From JAFEBO01 sp036392375 (GTDB lineage: Bacteria; Planctomycetota; Phycisphaerae; Phycisphaerales; UBA1924), in NCBI GenBank assembly GCA_036392375.1, contig DASVYC010000026.1:72925-136924 (forward strand): a stretch of DNA of 64,000 nt, in the 5' to 3' direction. The translations under genes were made by a program, and so were the position numbers. Shown one piece after another: positions 54,246-61,923 of this stretch; position 1 is the stretch's first letter; each line of letters opens with the position of its first letter. Under the pieces are notes generated by a model. That model had not been told where the DNA came from and made no database searches. It saw nothing but the letters and a program-made list of their open reading frames with translations.

Positions 54246-54330
54246 GGGGGCGGGGGCTTCCAGCCCCCGCGCGATGACTTCTTTGGAAAACAAAGCCGTT
54301 TGGCGCCGGGGCCTGGAAGGCCCCGCCCCC
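54246..54330. repeat. Family C paired-hairpin element
   Basis: Outer ends GGGGGCGGGG and CCCCGCCCCC. Left hairpin GGGGGCTTCCAGCCCCC, right hairpin GGGGCCTGGAAGGCCCC, and between them a small CTTTG-GAAAA-CAAAG hairpin. It lies between the hotdog gene and manA. A partial relative, GCGGGGTCTGGAAAACCCCGCCCCC (in parts: GCGGGGTCTGG and AAAACCCCGCCCCC), occurs at 60064-60088. Confidence 0.75.
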
Positions 54331-54348
54331 AAGGCTTGCATCGCCGCT

Positions 54349-54903
54349 TCAGGCTTCCATGCTCATGCCGCTGATCCGGGCGCTGAACGCCAGCTTGCCC
54401 TCGACCACGCCCTGCACGTCGGAAATGAAGCGGCGTCGGTTCCGCTTGACCTCTTGACACAAGATAAACAGATCGCGGTCCGGCTCCACCATGCTGCGGA
54501 ACACGCACTCTTCAATCCGCAGGAACACCGCCAGCGTGGGCTTGCCGATCCGGGCGTTGTAGAGATAACACGCGAGCTGCGCCGCCGTCTCCACCATCAG
54601 CACGCCCGGCATGATCGGACGCCCCGGGAAGTGTCCCGCGGCCCAGAACTCGGTCTTCCGCGCGTGGTGCACACCCACGCCCTTGGACGCGTCCTCGTTC
54701 CGCCACACCACCCCGTCGAGCAGGGCCATGTCCCCGCGGTGCGGGTTCCATGTCTCGAGCTCTTTCTTGGTGACGACGATCTTGCTCAGATCGATCCCGC
54801 TCAAGTCAAAGAGCAGCTTGCTCGGCGCGCTCTGCGACTCGTCCTCGTTCCCGAGGACCGCCGCCGCTCCGCTGGCACTGGCCTCAGCTGGGCTTCTCGA
54901 CAT
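54349..54903 (-). CDS. FabZ/FabA-like hotdog dehydratase
   Basis: A 184-residue hotdog-fold protein with the (3R)-hydroxyacyl-ACP dehydratase signature: H91 in AGHFPGRPIMPGVLMVE and E105. This would remove water from 3-hydroxyacyl-ACP in fatty-acid or polyketide synthesis. The N-terminal 45 residues are Ser/Ala-rich and unlike FabZ. Its start overlaps the upstream mini-histone gene by 20 bases. Because the central helix region is longer than in FabZ, it may be a specialised dehydratase rather than the housekeeping one. Confidence 0.85.
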   Translation of the reverse strand: MSRSPAEASASGAAAVLGNEDESQSAPSKLLFDLSGIDLSKIVVTKKELETWNPHRGDMALLDGVVWRNEDASKGVGVHHARKTEFWAAGHFPGRPIMPGVLMVETAAQLACYLYNARIGKPTLAVFLRIEECVFRSMVEPDRDLFILCQEVKRNRRRFISDVQGVVEGKLAFSARISGMSMEA

Positions 54904-55066
54904 CGCGGTTTTCCAGAACCTTCTCGCGGATCTCCTGAGCCGCGGCCTTGACGTCCTGCATCGCCTTGCGCACGCGCGTCCCGGCGGCCTTGTTCCCGCC
55001 GTCAAACTTCAGAACGTCGGCCTCGGCCTCGGCAATGATCTTCTTCAGTTTCTCAAAGGCTTCCAC
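54884..55066 (-). CDS. Histone H1-like (Hc1-type) small DNA-binding protein
   Basis: A 60-residue protein, MEAFEKLKKIIAEAEADVL followed by KFDGGNKAAGTRVRKAMQDVK and AAAQEIREKVLENRD. The GNKAAxxRVRxxxxxxxxxAxxxR pattern matches the N-terminal helical domain of chlamydial histone Hc1 and its planctomycete relatives, but the lysine-rich C-terminal tail of Hc1 is absent. It may bind DNA non-specifically or act as a helical adaptor. The gene overlaps the hotdog gene by 20 bases. Upstream, 217 bases separate it from the FlgM-like gene. Assignment is by memory of the Hc1 pattern. Confidence 0.7.
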   Translation of the reverse strand: MEAFEKLKKIIAEAEADVLKFDGGNKAAGTRVRKAMQDVKAAAQEIREKVLENRDVEKPS

Positions 55067-55197
55067 GGTTGGCAGCTCCTCTTGTCCGGTCGGGTCTCCC
55101 CACCGGTCTGCATTCTAGGGGGCCACGCCCGTTCCCCAACGGTCGGGCTGCGTTCGGACCCCTCACCCAACGTTCACCCCACTCTCCCGAAACCAAA

Positions 55198-55223
55198 CAC
55201 CCGGCGTCTTTCAACGCCGGGTG
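55198..55223 (-). terminator. Intrinsic terminator of the FlgM-like gene
   Basis: CACCCGGCGT / ACGCCGGGTG, 10-bp perfect stem, loop CTTTCA, about 60 bases past the stop in the minus direction, followed by TTTGGTTT. Confidence 0.75.
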
Positions 55224-55283
55224 CGGCTCTCTCTCATGGCTTGTGCGGCCTCCCCCAAGGCCGGTGTGGTTCTGCGCTGCTCT

Positions 55284-55586
55284 TTACCGACGATCGTCGA
55301 GCACATCCTCGATCGCGCCGTCCAGAGCCTCGTCCAGCTTCTCCGGGGTGTCGTAGGAACCCTCGGCGATCTCCTTGCGAACCTGCGCCACCACCGCCTC
55401 GCGTATCACGGGGCCCTTTTTCAGCTTCTCGATGAACGGCGCCAGGCTGCGGCTGACGGTCGAGACGTCCACCTGGTCTCCCGCCCGCTGCAACGTCGCG
55501 CCGGTCGAAGCCCGCGGCCCGGCCGTGCCCGCGTACCGTCCCACCGCCGAGGCCACCTGGGCCTTGTTCACCACCACCGGCGGCAC
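55284..55586 (-). CDS. FlgM-like anti-sigma factor
   Basis: A small helical protein of about 100 residues. The middle carries DQVDVSTVSR, like the DRVEIS segment of FlgM, and the C-terminal half (IREAVVAQVRKEIAEGSYDTPEKLDEALDGAI, in parts) matches the sigma-28-binding helices, with the typical KxxIxxGxYxxxxxKxAxxL layout. FlgM holds the flagellar sigma factor FliA inactive until hooks are complete. The start is uncertain; I chose a GTG at 55586 (VPPVVVNKAQ), while the frame stays open to 55778. No other flagellar gene is in the window. A terminator follows. Confidence 0.7.
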   Translation of the reverse strand: MPPVVVNKAQVASAVGRYAGTAGPRASTGATLQRAGDQVDVSTVSRSLAPFIEKLKKGPVIREAVVAQVRKEIAEGSYDTPEKLDEALDGAIEDVLDDRR

Positions 55587-56031
55587 ACCCCCGCCACCAA
55601 CGCCACCAACTCGTGCTTGAGCGTCCAACGTCCAACTCCTTCTCGCCGACGCCACGGGTCGCCTCCGAGCGGCACGGCCCACCAAGGCCGATCGAGTCCG
55701 CCGAGCACTCCCGGTCTCCCACCGGGTATCCGCACACCGCGGACCGCTCGCGACCCTGCCGCTCTCGCCGACCCACACGCCGACGGAACACCTTCTTGTT
55801 CGGGTCCCGGTTCCTCACCAAGGCCCGAACACACCGAAGATGCGGGATCTATCGACGGCCGATCTCCAAGATCTTCAAACTTGCATGTTCGGGTCAAGGA
55901 AATCTAACCCCTTTCCGCCCTTGATTTTCAGATTGGTCGGTGGACACTCTGCGCGAAAAAAATCTCATCCCACCGCGCCGAACTTGCCGCTTCATACCAA
56001 ATAGCATCCGATAACAAACCGAGCAGCCAAA
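55587..56031. other. Gene-free divergent promoter region
   Basis: 445 bases between the FlgM-like gene and the lipoprotein gene. The FlgM-side half is ordinary GC-rich sequence. The last 170 bases are clearly A/T-richer (for example GAAAAAAATCTC and ACCAAATAGCATC) and probably contain the lipoprotein promoter. I cannot fix a -35/-10 pair and see no repeat or RNA gene. Confidence 0.5.
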
Positions 56032-56943
56032 ATGCTATCAAAATCCGAATTCAAATCAGGGGTGACTGACCCGGCTCGCAAGCTTCTATCCGCGGCGACC
56101 GCGGTTCTCGCTGGCATCCTCGCCGCGGGATGTGCCACCAAACCCGCCGAGCCCGCCGCCGATCCGACGCTCCGCGATCAGGCCAAAGAGCTCTTCCCTG
56201 ATCGTGCTCCCGCCGCCACGCTCGACAGCTCGGGAGCGGTGACCACCGACACGCCCAGCGGCGGCTGGTCGGTGCTCATCCTTTCCATGAAGACCGAGCT
56301 CGACGCCCGCGCCACGCAGAACATCCTCAAGAGCGTCCGCAGCTCGGGCATCCCCGAAGCCACCGTCCGCCCGATGGGCGAAGGAGCCGCGGTGGTCGCC
56401 GGCAACTTCGAATCACCCTCTGCGCCCGAAGCCCAGCAGCTCCTCAAGCGCGTGAAGGAACTCGTCGTGGACGGCCAGCGCCCGTACGCCGGCGCCTATC
56501 TCGTGCCGCCGCAGGCCGCCGTCATCAAGGGCTCGATCCCCGAGTGGGACCTGCGTAACGCCCGCCAGCGCTACCGCGACGTCGAGTACACGCTGCAGAT
56601 CAACATCTACACCAACCCCAATGGGCGTCCCACCGCCAGCGAGCTGCGCGAGTTCCGCAAGGCCGCGGAGGACGCCGTCCGCTCCCTCCGCAAGGACGGC
56701 AACGACGCGTTCTACTTCCACGACCAGGCCGGCAGCACCGTCACCGTCGGCCTCTTCACGCAGCAGGAAATCGACGAGGGCTACAGCCTCCGCCCCGGCG
56801 CCGGCAAAGGTCTGCGCGAGCTGCAGCAGAAGTTCCCCCACGGCTTGGTCAACGGCGGGGGCATGAAGGAGAAAGGCGTAGACTCGCAAGGCCGCCCCAC
56901 CGAGAGCCTGCGTCCAAGCTTCCTGGTGCGCGTGCCGGGGTAA
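56032..56943 (+). CDS. Lipoprotein of unknown function
   Basis: A 303-residue exported lipoprotein with lipobox LAGILAAGC (cysteine near 34). The first 15 residues before the hydrophobic part are unusually long. Residues about 75-160 (GGWSVLILSMKTELDARATQ...PYAGAYLVPP) look like a ferredoxin-like alpha/beta unit, reminiscent of SPOR-type domains, and a second related unit may lie at 185-260 (EYTLQINIYTN...FYFHDQAG). No known function. It is preceded by an A/T-rich promoter region and stands alone. Confidence 0.75.
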   Translation: MLSKSEFKSGVTDPARKLLSAATAVLAGILAAGCATKPAEPAADPTLRDQAKELFPDRAPAATLDSSGAVTTDTPSGGWSVLILSMKTELDARATQNILKSVRSSGIPEATVRPMGEGAAVVAGNFESPSAPEAQQLLKRVKELVVDGQRPYAGAYLVPPQAAVIKGSIPEWDLRNARQRYRDVEYTLQINIYTNPNGRPTASELREFRKAAEDAVRSLRKDGNDAFYFHDQAGSTVTVGLFTQQEIDEGYSLRPGAGKGLRELQQKFPHGLVNGGGMKEKGVDSQGRPTESLRPSFLVRVPG

Positions 56944-56957
56944 ATCACGCGAACAAC

Positions 56958-57001
56958 CGCAGGGTGCCACCGGCTTCGACAGCCCTGGGTCCAACCCTGC
57001 G
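56958..57001 (+). terminator. Hairpin after the lipoprotein gene
   Basis: CGCAGGGT and ACCCTGCG form an 8-bp inverted repeat around about 28 bases, 15 bases past the stop. The interior starts GGGTGCCAC, like one end of family A, so this may be a decayed or solo end of that repeat rather than a true terminator. Confidence 0.4.
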
Positions 57002-57082
57002 TTCGCACCGCGCATGCCAAGAGTCGCGCCGCTTGACGTCCGAACAGGTGAAGCCGCGGTGCCTGACGCGACCGCACCGCCT

Positions 57083-57724
57083 TTACTTCCCGAACATCCG
57101 CAGCTCGATCGCCCGCACCAGATTGTGCAGGATGAGCATGTGGATTTCCTGGATGCGGTCGGCGTGCAGGGAGTCTCCGGCGGCCGGTGCGACAATCCAT
57201 TCGATATCCGCACGCCCCGCGAGCTTGCCGCCGCCCTTGCCCAGCAGGCAGATGGTCTTGAGCCCACGCTCGCTGGCGACATCCATCGCGCGGATGACGT
57301 TCGCCGAGTTGCCGCTGGTCGAGAGCGCGATCAGCACATCGCCGCTGTGGCCCAGGGCCTCGACCCAGCGGGAGAAGACGGCGTCATAGCCGTAGTCGTT
57401 GGCGGTGCAGGTGATGTGCCCCGCGTCGTTGCACGCGATCGCGGGCAGGGCCGGCCGCTCCTCGCGGAAGCGGCCGGAGAGTTCTTCGCAGAAGTGGGCG
57501 GCGTCGGCGCAGGAGCCGCCGTTGCCGATGGCGAGGATCTTGTTCCCGCCGCGGATCGCCTCGTAGATCATCGCCGAGGCCTCGGCGATGCGGCGGACGT
57601 TGGCGTCGACGCTGAGGAACGCCTCGAGGGTGCGGGCCGCGACGTGGAGATCGTCACGCACCAGTTGCGTGATCGATTCGGTGTCGTGGGCAAGGGCGGG
57701 AGCGGGCTTGTGGATCACGGACAA
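57083..57724 (-). CDS. gmhA: Sedoheptulose-7-phosphate isomerase
   Basis: A 213-residue SIS-domain enzyme making heptose-7-phosphate, the first step to ADP-heptose for the lipopolysaccharide core. The zinc ligands correspond to H77 and E81 (SCADAAHFCEEL) and Q192 and H200, with the same 4- and 8-residue spacing as the E. coli enzyme. The phosphate loop is GNGGSCADA, and STSGNSANV follows. It is divergent from gmhB, 181 bases away, so the two heptose steps share a control region. Confidence 0.94.
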   Translation of the reverse strand: MSVIHKPAPALAHDTESITQLVRDDLHVAARTLEAFLSVDANVRRIAEASAMIYEAIRGGNKILAIGNGGSCADAAHFCEELSGRFREERPALPAIACNDAGHITCTANDYGYDAVFSRWVEALGHSGDVLIALSTSGNSANVIRAMDVASERGLKTICLLGKGGGKLAGRADIEWIVAPAAGDSLHADRIQEIHMLILHNLVRAIELRMFGK

Positions 57725-57816
57725 GTTTAGAGCCGGCGGCTACCGGTCGCGCCTCCCCGCCCCGCGAGCCGCGGAGGTGTGGTCGGGGCCCTGCTGGGCC
57801 GAAAGCGGGGAAGGGT

Positions 57817-57831
57817 GTTTGGCATCCAAAC
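57817..57831. promoter_or_regulatory. Palindrome in the gmhA/gmhB divergent region
   Basis: GTTTGG-CAT-CCAAAC, a perfect 6-bp-arm palindrome between the two heptose genes. It is a possible shared operator. The regulator is unknown. Confidence 0.35.
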
Positions 57832-57905
57832 GCGCAAGGCAGGGTCGAAAGGGCCAAAGATGGAGCCGTCCCACACGTGTTTGAGCCCTTTGGAGCTTGA
57901 CCCCA

Positions 57906-58451
57906 TTGTTTTCCACCGTCTTCCTCGACCGCGACGGCACCATCAACCGCCGCATCGTCGGCGACTGGGTGTCGCGCGAAGAAGACTTCGTCCTGCTCCC
58001 CGGCGTGGGTGAGACGCTGGCGGCGTGGCAGCACGCGGGTTGCCGTCTCATCGTCGTCAGCAATCAGCGCGGCGTCGAGATCGGTCGGCTCACCGCCGCC
58101 GACGTCGATCGCATCCACCACTACATGGCCGATCTGCTCCGCCCCTTCGGCGTCCAACTCGACGCGGTCTACTACGCACCCACCGGCAGCGGCCCGCGGG
58201 CCAAGCCAGCGCCCGGCATGCTGCACGATGCCCGGCGCGATTTCCCCGCCATCGACTTCGCCACGAGCGTCATGATCGGCGATGCGCTGCGTGACTGCGC
58301 CGCCGGTGCCGCGGCCGGGTGCGCCACGATCCTGCTCGCGCCGCCGCACGAACGCGACACGCTCCGGGCCGAGGCACACGCCAAGAACATCCGCGTCGAT
58401 CACTGCGTCGGGTCGCTGTCCGAGTGCACACCCATCGTGCTGGCGCCCTGA
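57906..58451 (+). CDS. gmhB: D,D-heptose 1,7-bisphosphate phosphatase-like HAD enzyme
   Basis: A 181-residue HAD phosphatase of the GmhB/histidinol-phosphatase branch. It begins STVFLDRDGTINRRI, with catalytic D8 and D10, and has VVSNQRGVEIGRLT and the KPAPGM lysine motif. It would remove the 1-phosphate in heptose synthesis. The usual zinc loop (CxHxPxxxC) is missing: the segment reads YYAPTGSGPRAKPAPG, so the metal-binding insert is absent or reduced. The TTG at 57906 is preferred because GGAG lies 10 bases upstream. Neighbour gmhA supports the role. Confidence 0.85.
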   Translation: MFSTVFLDRDGTINRRIVGDWVSREEDFVLLPGVGETLAAWQHAGCRLIVVSNQRGVEIGRLTAADVDRIHHYMADLLRPFGVQLDAVYYAPTGSGPRAKPAPGMLHDARRDFPAIDFATSVMIGDALRDCAAGAAAGCATILLAPPHERDTLRAEAHAKNIRVDHCVGSLSECTPIVLAP

Positions 58452-58468
58452 TCGGTGCACGGCCGCGA

Positions 58469-60037
58469 TCACCGCCGCCGCAGCGTCGCGATCTCCAGCG
58501 GCTCGCGCCCCGAGCGCGATTGGCTCAACGTCGCCTCGCCGATCTCGAGCCCAGAGGCCGCCAGCGCCTCCACCAGCGCCTCGCTCGCGGGCAGCAACAC
58601 CGCCAACGGCCGTCCCTGCGGCACAGGCTCAAGATCCCGCCCCTCGATCAGGCTCAGCGTCCGACGCCGCGACCAATAGTGCAGCGGGCCCGCGTGCTTC
58701 TCGTCGGCGACGATTACCAGCTCCGGCGGCGTCTGGGACGCGATCCGCTCCGCCAGCTCTGGGACGCCCTCGTACCGCCCGCCCTGGTAACTCGCCAGGA
58801 ACGGCGTGCGGTGCTGCTCGATCGCATGGCCCACATCACGCAGCATGTTCGGGCCCGCGAGCACCGCCGCCGTCGCCACCATCAGCCGTCGGCCACCCCG
58901 CAGCGAGAGCCGCGCCGCCATCACCCCAGCAGCGTCCCACCAACCCAGGATGAGCAGCGGCAAGACCGGCAGGAAGTACCGCGCGTCGGGATAGAACAGC
59001 AGCCACTGCACCAAGCACAGCGCCACCACCACCCCCCACGCTACCCGACGCCGAACCAGCGCCACGCCCGCGGCAAAGACGAACACCGTGATCACAAGAT
59101 CCACCGGCCAGACCCCCACGCGGTTGCCGAGCATCGCCCCGGGCGTGACCCGCAGCGCCAACTCACCGAACGTGAAGCCCGCGACGCGATCGAGCCGCAA
59201 GCCCATGTTGGTCACGGACTCGAGCAGGTACCTCTCCTTGGGCAGGAGCTCCCAGCCATCGCTCATCCGTGGGTCGTTGAGACGGACCACCAGCGCGATG
59301 CCCGCGACCGCCGCACACGTCGCCAGCGCCGCCCACTTTGCTCTGCCGCGCCGGCACCGCCACAGCAAATCAACCGCGAGCGCGGCGAGCACCACCGCGA
59401 CCACGATTCGCATCGAAGCCATGAGCGCCACGCCTCCCAGCAACAGCGCCGCCGCGAGAACTCCCCGCCGCACCGCGTCACGCTCACCCGGCCGTGCAAA
59501 GGTGAGTTCGTAGCCGAGAAGCGCCGCGGAGGACCCGAGCAAAAACGGGACATCGGCCAGCAGCTCTCCGCAGTGCCGCACCAGATTCGCGTTCACCGCG
59601 AACAGGAACGTCACCAGCACCGCGACCGCACGACCGGCGTGGCGCTGCATCAGCAGGAACACCATGACCACGCTCAGGAGTCCGGCCGCGTGCGTGACCG
59701 CGACGCCGGGGGCGATCATCGAACCAAAGGCACGCTCGACCCATGCCAGCAGGATCGGAAAGCCGGCGAATCCGTGCGTGTACGGCCCCTCGTTCGCGAC
59801 CAGGCCCCGACCCTCCACCACGCCGCGGGCGGCGTCCAGGTAGATCGCGGAATCCGGCCCCACACGCCACACCCCGCTGAACGACGCCGCGTGGAACACC
59901 AGCGCCGCCGCGCACAGCCACCAACGCCTCGCATCGATCCATGCGAGCACGCGCGAGGCAGGGTGGTAGCCGTGGCCATCAAGCACCGACCAGAGCGTAG
60001 CGGACAATGCATCGCGCCCTCGCACTCCAATACGCAC
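58469..60037 (-). CDS. Polytopic membrane protein, GT-C (ArnT/GT39)-like
   Basis: A 522-residue integral membrane protein with about ten to eleven hydrophobic helices (e.g. VMVFLLMQRHAGRAVAVLVTF and VVALCLVQWLLFY) and a C-terminal soluble domain of 110 residues. The first loop has VGPDSAIYLDAARGVVEGRGL, resembling the acidic loop motif of GT-C glycosyltransferases that use lipid-linked sugars. Likely it glycosylates lipids or proteins at the periplasmic face. The start is uncertain (GTG at 60037, with other options downstream). It converges with gmhB, 17 bases apart. Confidence 0.75.
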   Translation of the reverse strand: MRIGVRGRDALSATLWSVLDGHGYHPASRVLAWIDARRWWLCAAALVFHAASFSGVWRVGPDSAIYLDAARGVVEGRGLVANEGPYTHGFAGFPILLAWVERAFGSMIAPGVAVTHAAGLLSVVMVFLLMQRHAGRAVAVLVTFLFAVNANLVRHCGELLADVPFLLGSSAALLGYELTFARPGERDAVRRGVLAAALLLGGVALMASMRIVVAVVLAALAVDLLWRCRRGRAKWAALATCAAVAGIALVVRLNDPRMSDGWELLPKERYLLESVTNMGLRLDRVAGFTFGELALRVTPGAMLGNRVGVWPVDLVITVFVFAAGVALVRRRVAWGVVVALCLVQWLLFYPDARYFLPVLPLLILGWWDAAGVMAARLSLRGGRRLMVATAAVLAGPNMLRDVGHAIEQHRTPFLASYQGGRYEGVPELAERIASQTPPELVIVADEKHAGPLHYWSRRRTLSLIEGRDLEPVPQGRPLAVLLPASEALVEALAASGLEIGEATLSQSRSGREPLEIATLRRR

Positions 60038-60112
60038 CGTGTGTCACGGCTTGACACCCGCAGCGGGGTCTGGAAAACCCCGCCCCCACAAACCCCGCGT
60101 CCAAAAACACGA

Positions 60113-60139
60113 ACCCCCGGCGGGAGTCGTGCCGGGGGT
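60113..60139 (-). terminator. Intrinsic terminator after the third YQG gene
   Basis: ACCCCCGGC / GCCGGGGGT, a 9-bp stem with a 9-base loop, 30 bases past the stop in the minus direction, followed by GTGTTTTTGG. Confidence 0.8.
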
Positions 60140-60168
60140 CCGTTTGAGCGAACGCGTGTGACACGAGA

Positions 60169-61779
60169 TCAGTTCGTCGCGGGAACCTTCATGCCCGCCA
60201 TGCTGTCGATCGACTTCTCGAGCGGCTGGCCGAACGCCTCGGGGTTGATGTACTTGCCGATCTCGCGCCCGACCTTGTCGAGCTCGACCTGCAGCGGCCG
60301 AGAGATCGCGGCGGCGTCGTTGCGGACGCCGGTGACTTGCCACGACACCTTCATGCCGGGCTTGCCGCCGCCGATCTTGAACTGGTTCTGGCTGATCTCC
60401 TCGGCGACGAACACCGGGGCGTGGCCGCCGATGCAGGTGAGCTGGTAGCGGTACTCGACGTTGAGCGCACCGAAGTAACCGGGGAGCTTCACGGTCGCCG
60501 TGCCGTCGGAGCCGATGACCGCGACGCCGTCGTAGATGTTCTTCATCTCGTTGCTCTCGATGGCGGCGTGGATCAGGTACTTGTTGGCGGGATCGAGGGG
60601 GTGATCGATCTTGAAGTTCTTCGAGCCGTTGACCTGCAGGTCGCCGGTGACGAGGACGTTGCCGGAGAAGAAACCGGCGTTGTTGGTGCCGCTGCTCTGG
60701 CCGTAGATCGCGGTGCCGAGGTTGTTGAAGCCCGCGATGGCGGCGGTGCCGGCGCCGTTGCCGTCGCCGCGGACGCCCGCGGTGATCCCGTTCTGGGTCG
60801 AGCCGCCGGTGGTGCGCCCGTAGACGCCCGCGCCGCCGGTCGAGGCCGAGCCGAAGACGCCGGCCGTCGCGCCCTTGCCGGAGACGCCGATGCCACGCAG
60901 GCCGTTGCCCTCGCCGCGGATGGCGATGCCGTTGAGCTGGGTGCCCGACGGGATGGTGTCGCCCGCGCCCTCGCTGGATGCGAAGACGGTGGGGACTTCG
61001 GACGACTCGTTGGAGTTCACGAAGCGGCCAGCGTTGCCGAGACCGACGGTCGTCACCTCGAGGGCATTGGAAGCGTTGGTCACGTCGGTGATGTTCATGG
61101 TCGAGACGCGGCCGATCGCGGCGCTGTTGATGCCGACAAGCGCACGACCGCCCGAGCCGCTGGAGACCGCGTACACCCCGTACGCACCGCTCGCGCTGGT
61201 GAGCGCGAAGATGCCGTTGCCGTCGTTGGTGTCGGCCGACAACACCGGCTGGAAGAACCCGATGGGGAAGTCGCCGCTGGGGCCGGCGCTGGTGAGACGC
61301 ATCACGGCGCCGCTGGTGCTCTCGTTGGTGATGTTGATCAGCGTGCTGCCGCTGTTCACGCTCTCGGTCAGCGGCAGTCGCAGGGCCTGGGCGTAGGGCG
61401 TCGCCTCGATCGCGGTGCGGGGGTTGATGATGGTGTAGGCACCGGCCGAGTTGCCCGGGCGGACGCGCAGCTCGATCCAGCGCGCGTCGCCGTTCATCTG
61501 GGCCCCGAAGTCCACCGTCGCGGTGAAGATGCCGTTGCTGACGACCACGTCGTTCAGCGTCTGGGTGGCGCCGACCTGTGCGCCGGCGGCGGCGGCATCA
61601 AACAGCAGCACCTGGATGTCGTACGTGCCGTTGGCGGGCGCGCCGGCGTCGAGCAGGCGACCCTGGTAGCTGAACGCCGTGCCGACGTTGGCGGCGGAAG
61701 CCGACACGCCGCCCGCGGTCAGAGCCGCGGCCAGCAGAATCGAACGGACAGAACGCGTGACAATGTTCGAGCGACGCAT
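60169..61779 (-). CDS. Secreted YQG-domain protein with beta-repeat body
   Basis: A 536-residue exported protein, third member of the YQG family. After the signal peptide (about 1-29) comes TAFSYQGRLLDAGAPANGTYDI...IFTATVDFG...WIELRVR...YTIINPRTAIEATPYAQ, nearly the same framework as the other two. The middle is Gly/Ser/Thr/Asn-rich beta-repeat sequence (SGAYGVYAVSSGSGGRALVG, GKGATAGVFGSASTGG), typical of fibre shafts. The C-terminal 130 residues begin NFKIDHPLDPANKYLIHAAIES and include APVFVAEEISQNQFKI; this is a domain I have seen at fibre ends without a known function. AAGGAG lies before the ATG. Probably a trimeric surface fibre. Confidence 0.83.
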   Translation of the reverse strand: MRRSNIVTRSVRSILLAAALTAGGVSASAANVGTAFSYQGRLLDAGAPANGTYDIQVLLFDAAAAGAQVGATQTLNDVVVSNGIFTATVDFGAQMNGDARWIELRVRPGNSAGAYTIINPRTAIEATPYAQALRLPLTESVNSGSTLINITNESTSGAVMRLTSAGPSGDFPIGFFQPVLSADTNDGNGIFALTSASGAYGVYAVSSGSGGRALVGINSAAIGRVSTMNITDVTNASNALEVTTVGLGNAGRFVNSNESSEVPTVFASSEGAGDTIPSGTQLNGIAIRGEGNGLRGIGVSGKGATAGVFGSASTGGAGVYGRTTGGSTQNGITAGVRGDGNGAGTAAIAGFNNLGTAIYGQSSGTNNAGFFSGNVLVTGDLQVNGSKNFKIDHPLDPANKYLIHAAIESNEMKNIYDGVAVIGSDGTATVKLPGYFGALNVEYRYQLTCIGGHAPVFVAEEISQNQFKIGGGKPGMKVSWQVTGVRNDAAAISRPLQVELDKVGREIGKYINPEAFGQPLEKSIDSMAGMKVPATN

Positions 61780-61923
61780 GGCACTTTCTCCTTGGGCCGT
61801 CGGACTCGCCACGGCCGCGTGATGAACAGGGACACACCCCGTCGGCAGTGCGACGCCGCCTCGCCCCGTGGCTACCACGAGCGCCAGATTTCCGGTGGCG
61901 CGCCCGCCGCACGCAGACCATCC

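Noticed and set aside
58319..60448. 709-residue plus-strand frame over the polytopic membrane protein
   Set aside because: Extremely rich in His, Arg, Pro and Gln, the usual antisense pattern of hydrophobic membrane genes.
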